Shown: in pieces, positions 24,424 to 28,004 of the stretch
Position numbering within the stretch: position 1 is the stretch's first letter
Layout of the letters: the number at the start of each line of letters is the position of its first letter
Origin: an uncultured Bariatricus sp.
GTDB lineage: Bacteria; Bacillota; Clostridia; Lachnospirales; Lachnospiraceae
Assembly: GCA_934320645.1 (NCBI GenBank)
Contig: CAKRFP010000032.1
Coordinates: forward strand, 1-28,004
DNA length: 28,004 nt
Direction: 5' to 3'
Made by a program: the position numbers and the translations under genes
Notes under the pieces: generated by a model
Told to the model about the DNA's origin: nothing
The model's database searches: none
Seen by the model: the letters and a program-made list of their open reading frames with translations, nothing else

Positions 24424-27400
24424 ATGAAGAATAATGTGCTTAGAAAACTTCTTCCGGTAATGCTTACAATTACGTTGACAGCAGGAATTGCACCGGTATC
24501 TTATGCCGCGGCAGAAGAACCGGTACAGCAGACAGAAGATGTGGAAGAAGAACCGGTACAGGACCTTGAAAATACGGATATCGGTGAAGTAGTTTCAGAT
24601 GAGGAAGAGCAGTCTGGTGAGAAAGAAGAAATGCAAGGACCTGATCAGGATATGCCGGAAGTGATTACAGAGGATGAGGCGCAGCTGGATGAATCGGAGA
24701 AAGCAGAAGTGTCATCTGAAGCAGACGATATGGATGAGCTGGCAGATACATACAGAGATGTGATTGCAGATGGCGAATATGTGATTGGGGAAAAAGGAAG
24801 CCGACAGGTGTTAGATGTTGCAAACGGATCAAAATCTGACGGTGCAAATGTACAGGTTTATCAGTCAAATATGACGGCAGCACAGAGATGGCAAGTAACA
24901 CATGATGCAAAGGGATATCTCATTTTATCTAATACAGGATCCGGAAAAGTTTTGGATGTAAGTGGGGGAAATGCTACATCTGGGCAGAATGTACAGCAGT
25001 ATACGAAAAATATGACAGCGGCACAGAAGTGGGTAGCTGTACCGGATGAAGACGGGAACATTACACTTTATTCAGCACTCGGAAAGAGACTGATCCTTAA
25101 TACGGCATCTAATAGAAATGTAGAAATTTGTGAAAAGACAGATAGGAATGATCAGCGGTTTGCCTTTTACAATACAAAAACAGAGACAGTAAAAAGTGAA
25201 CGTGCGATTGAAGATGGCACTTATCTGATTGTGAATGGAGAGCAGGCATTGGTTGTAAAGAGTGGTTCTGACGGAAGCAGAATTGAGGCAGGACCAAAAG
25301 AAGGAAAGTCTTCTCGAAAAGCTTTTTATATAGCATTTGATGAGAAAAAAGCATTATACACGATCAATTCTGTATATTCAGACAGGTATCTGGAATCGGA
25401 TCTGGGAGATGTTGTTCCAGGAGCTTCTGTTTTAACATATGGAACAGAAGCAGGAAATGCTTTAAAGAGATATTGGAAGATAGAGATGGATGAAGCTGGT
25501 CAGGTGAGTATCCGGAATGCTGCAAATAATCAGGTCCTTGGAATTTCTGCAACCGGTGAACTGATCACTGTTCCTGCGGATGATGAAAGTGCAGTCAACT
25601 GGTCATTTGAGCAGTCAGGGCTGTATTGGAGTAAGAGTGAAATTGATGCTTTTGCAGCTACAAAAGCTGAGAATCCAGATCTGGTAGATGGAACTTATCA
25701 GATTACAACTGCGATAAAAACAAATATGACACTGGATGTGTCGAATGGATCGAAGGATGATCGGGCTAAAATTCAGCTATATGAGTCGAATAATACGAAC
25801 GCGCAGAGATGGAAAGTAGAATCTGTAGGAGACGGATATGTGAGAATTGTAAATATCGGTTCTGGAAAAGTTCTGGATGTGAGCAATGGTACGGCAAAAA
25901 GTGGGACAGCAGTACAACAATTCCAAAGTAACAACTCCAGAGCGCAAAAATGGGTTCCTGTAAAAAATGAAAACGGAACTTACACCTTTTATTCTGCGTT
26001 GGGACGGAATCAGGTATTAGATGTGTCAGGAGCAGGAAGCACAAACGGAACACTGATGCAGATTTATGATGCCAATGAAACACCGGCACAGATGTTTAAA
26101 ATCTACAATACAAAAGTGAATGTAGCATCAGAAGGGAAAGTACTTGAGGATGGTTATTATACACTGACCTCATTTGCGAATAATAAGATGGTTCTGGATC
26201 TGAGCGGTGCGAATTCTGCAAATGGTACAAAAATGCAGATGTATCAGTCGAATGGAACACCGGCGCAGTGTTTTGAGGTAAAGTATTGTAAAGATGGTTA
26301 TTACAGACTGAGGATTGCTGCAACTGCAAAGACGGTAGATTTAAAAGGTGGGGGACTTATTCCGGGAACGGTTGTTCAGGAATGGCAAAATGATGATAAT
26401 ACAAAAAATCAGAGATGGGTTATCCGGCAAAACGAGGATGGCTCTTATAATTTGATATCGACAGCAAACGGTCTTGTTATGGATGCAGGAAAAGTTGTTT
26501 CCGGCGAAACTGTCACCACACAGGAAGCATCAGAAAGTGCAAGCCAGAAATGGCAGTTTGTTCCGTTTAAAGCATCGGTAAGCGAAGGCTGTTATGCTAT
26601 TGAGTCTACGCTTGCCTCACAGAAAATGATTGACATTGCAAATGGAAGCGTTGCGGCAAATGCGAATGCGCAGTTATACTCTTACAATAAAACAATGGCA
26701 CAAAAGTGGCAGGTTCGTACAACAGAAGATGGATCTATTACATTGCAGAATGTTGGATCAGGACTTTATTTGACAGAATCAGGAAGTAATGTGTGTCAGG
26801 CAGATAACTCAGGAGAAACAGAAGCTGCACAATGGAAGTTAGAGGTGCAGATGGGAGGCGGATATGTCCTCATCAATAAGGCTTCCGGAAAAGCTATGGA
26901 TGTATCGGGCGGAAATACCGGGAATGGAACCAATATCGGAACCTATGCAGTGAATGGAACAAAAGCGCAGGCATGGAATTTCAACAGTGTCAGCATAGTC
27001 GAAACCGGATTTTATGAATTTGCACCTCTTACAAACACTGGACTCAGACTGGATGTGGCTGGAGGGTCATCAAATAATGGTGCGAACGTTCAGGTATATT
27101 CTTCAAATGAAAGCTATGCGCAGCGATGGTGGGTAAGAAGTGCAGGAAATGGATGGTACACGATTACATCCTGCCGTTCTGCAAAAATGTTGGATGTACT
27201 GAATGCATCTACAGCAGCCGGTGCAAATGTACAGCAGTATCAAAATAATGGAAGTAATGCCCAGAAATGGAAATTTGTTATGGGCGAAAAAGGAATTCAG
27301 ATAGTCTCAGCACTTGGAAATGTGTTGGACGTCAAAGATGCATCCGGAAAATCTGGTGCAAATGTACAGGTATGGAGTAAAAATTCTTCCAATGCCCAGC

Positions 27401-27957
27401 AGTGGCGAATGTATACAGCAGTAAGACCGGATAAGATTGGCTGGCAGAATCCGTCAGGATATCCACAGGTAAGTCCGAAAACAGTTGTCCTTCCAAGTTA
27501 CTGTACAGGCTATTTTACATATGTTTCACCTTCTACAATTGCGTATGATGCAACGCGTGAGGACTGTATCAATGCATTTATCAAGCGTGCATATGAATAT
27601 ATTGGTACACAATATATAGAGCCTTGGTCAAGCTGGCCGGGAGATGCAGTAGACTGTTCAGGTTTTGTGCTGCAGTGTTTATATGCAACAGGTATGGATA
27701 TGGGAATTTATAATCCATACAACCACAGATGGCAGGCATGGCAGACATATAATTCTATGAACTGGTATAGAAATAATACTTTTAAACCGGTAAGTACCTC
27801 AAATATGCAGAGGGGTGATCTGATTTATTATAGTGGACATGTAGCTATTTATCTTGGAAATGGAATGATGATTGATTCGTGGCCAAATCAGGGGGTAGGA
27901 ATACATCCGGTATCAAGCCGGGGGGCTGTGATTGGAGCGGCAAGACCATATGTGTAA
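24424..27957 (+). CDS. Secreted ricin-lectin repeat protein with C-terminal NlpC/P60 domain
   Basis: The 1177-residue paralogue of the previous protein has a signal peptide (about 1-30), an acidic linker (about 31-112) and six ricin-type beta-trefoils (roughly 117-250, 264-398, 422-562, 576-716, 721-857, 861-998). The second trefoil is degenerate and lacks most QxW and LDV motifs. The C-terminal NlpC/P60 domain (about 1040-1177) has Cys1078 in DCSGFV and His1139 in GHVAIYLGNG. The third catalytic position, twelve residues after that His, is Asp1151 instead of the usual His/Asn/Gln. NlpC/P60 enzymes usually cut D-Glu-diamino-acid bonds in cell-wall peptides. Poly-G (24408-24412) lies 11 bases before ATG 24424. 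The 17-base gap to the C39 gene indicates co-transcription. No terminator is visible in the last 47 bases. Confidence 0.88.
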   Translation: MKNNVLRKLLPVMLTITLTAGIAPVSYAAAEEPVQQTEDVEEEPVQDLENTDIGEVVSDEEEQSGEKEEMQGPDQDMPEVITEDEAQLDESEKAEVSSEADDMDELADTYRDVIADGEYVIGEKGSRQVLDVANGSKSDGANVQVYQSNMTAAQRWQVTHDAKGYLILSNTGSGKVLDVSGGNATSGQNVQQYTKNMTAAQKWVAVPDEDGNITLYSALGKRLILNTASNRNVEICEKTDRNDQRFAFYNTKTETVKSERAIEDGTYLIVNGEQALVVKSGSDGSRIEAGPKEGKSSRKAFYIAFDEKKALYTINSVYSDRYLESDLGDVVPGASVLTYGTEAGNALKRYWKIEMDEAGQVSIRNAANNQVLGISATGELITVPADDESAVNWSFEQSGLYWSKSEIDAFAATKAENPDLVDGTYQITTAIKTNMTLDVSNGSKDDRAKIQLYESNNTNAQRWKVESVGDGYVRIVNIGSGKVLDVSNGTAKSGTAVQQFQSNNSRAQKWVPVKNENGTYTFYSALGRNQVLDVSGAGSTNGTLMQIYDANETPAQMFKIYNTKVNVASEGKVLEDGYYTLTSFANNKMVLDLSGANSANGTKMQMYQSNGTPAQCFEVKYCKDGYYRLRIAATAKTVDLKGGGLIPGTVVQEWQNDDNTKNQRWVIRQNEDGSYNLISTANGLVMDAGKVVSGETVTTQEASESASQKWQFVPFKASVSEGCYAIESTLASQKMIDIANGSVAANANAQLYSYNKTMAQKWQVRTTEDGSITLQNVGSGLYLTESGSNVCQADNSGETEAAQWKLEVQMGGGYVLINKASGKAMDVSGGNTGNGTNIGTYAVNGTKAQAWNFNSVSIVETGFYEFAPLTNTGLRLDVAGGSSNNGANVQVYSSNESYAQRWWVRSAGNGWYTITSCRSAKMLDVLNASTAAGANVQQYQNNGSNAQKWKFVMGEKGIQIVSALGNVLDVKDASGKSGANVQVWSKNSSNAQQWRMYTAVRPDKIGWQNPSGYPQVSPKTVVLPSYCTGYFTYVSPSTIAYDATREDCINAFIKRAYEYIGTQYIEPWSSWPGDAVDCSGFVLQCLYATGMDMGIYNPYNHRWQAWQTYNSMNWYRNNTFKPVSTSNMQRGDLIYYSGHVAIYLGNGMMIDSWPNQGVGIHPVSSRGAVIGAARPYV

Positions 27958-28004
27958 GCAAAAGTAAGTGAAAATATTTTATTAAAGAAAAATGGAAAAT
28001 GAAC

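Noticed and set aside
1..28004. CRISPR arrays, tRNA or rRNA genes, insertion sequences, attachment sites
   Set aside because: I looked for regularly spaced repeats, cloverleaf-like T-loops, transposase motifs and terminal inverted repeats and saw none; the repeats present are coding lectin and zinc-ribbon units.

Overview
The window looks like chromosome of a Gram-positive anaerobe of the Clostridia, most likely family Lachnospiraceae. The reasons are the SCIFF peptide/radical-SAM maturase pair next to a fused SecDF, a long apt-rel-MBL-hemZ-hisS-aspS operon, strong AGGAGG-type ribosome binding sites, and moderate GC with AT-rich accessory genes. Family names come from reading motifs in the translations; no database search was run. 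All complete genes are on the + strand.

Layout. (1) 1-457: the last 43 codons of an unrecognised gene, then a degraded-looking stretch with a strong hairpin and a 57-codon ORF resembling part of a pilin-type isopeptide domain. (2) 454-7248: an envelope module. It holds a lipoprotein, an SPFH (band-7, YdjI-like) protein with four zinc ribbons, two tandem paralogous small membrane proteins (DUF3592-like), a membrane protein with zinc ribbons and a possible Tim44-like domain, a YdjG-like double zinc-ribbon membrane protein and a TPM-domain (YdjH-like) protein. This is an expanded version of the B. subtilis ydjGHI set that lies beside pspA, but no PspA gene is visible here.

(3) 7291-11242: promoter, the 47-codon SCIFF precursor gene scfA, an intergenic hairpin, the radical-SAM maturase scfB and secDF, closed by an intrinsic terminator. 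(4) 11273-13033: a recJ-type DHH exonuclease. (5) 13035-21233: a promoter with an extended -10, then apt, rel (bifunctional (p)ppGpp synthetase/hydrolase), a metallo-beta-lactamase-fold hydrolase, hemZ, hisS and aspS. These are closely spaced or overlapping and end at a hairpin terminator. Purine salvage, the stringent response and two tRNA synthetases are therefore probably co-transcribed.

(6) 21251-27957: two large paralogous secreted proteins. Each has a signal peptide, a very acidic linker and an array of ricin-type beta-trefoil (QxW) lectin domains, five in the first and six in the second. The C-terminal papain-fold modules differ: C39-like peptidase in the first and NlpC/P60 in the second. 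They probably act on cell-surface glycans, mucin or peptidoglycan.

The items most worth a second look are the tiny RiPP precursor gene and its intergenic hairpin, the lectin-peptidase pair with its altered NlpC/P60 active site and no obvious promoter of its own, the zinc-ribbon/SPFH envelope module, and the broken pilin-like fragment at the left edge.
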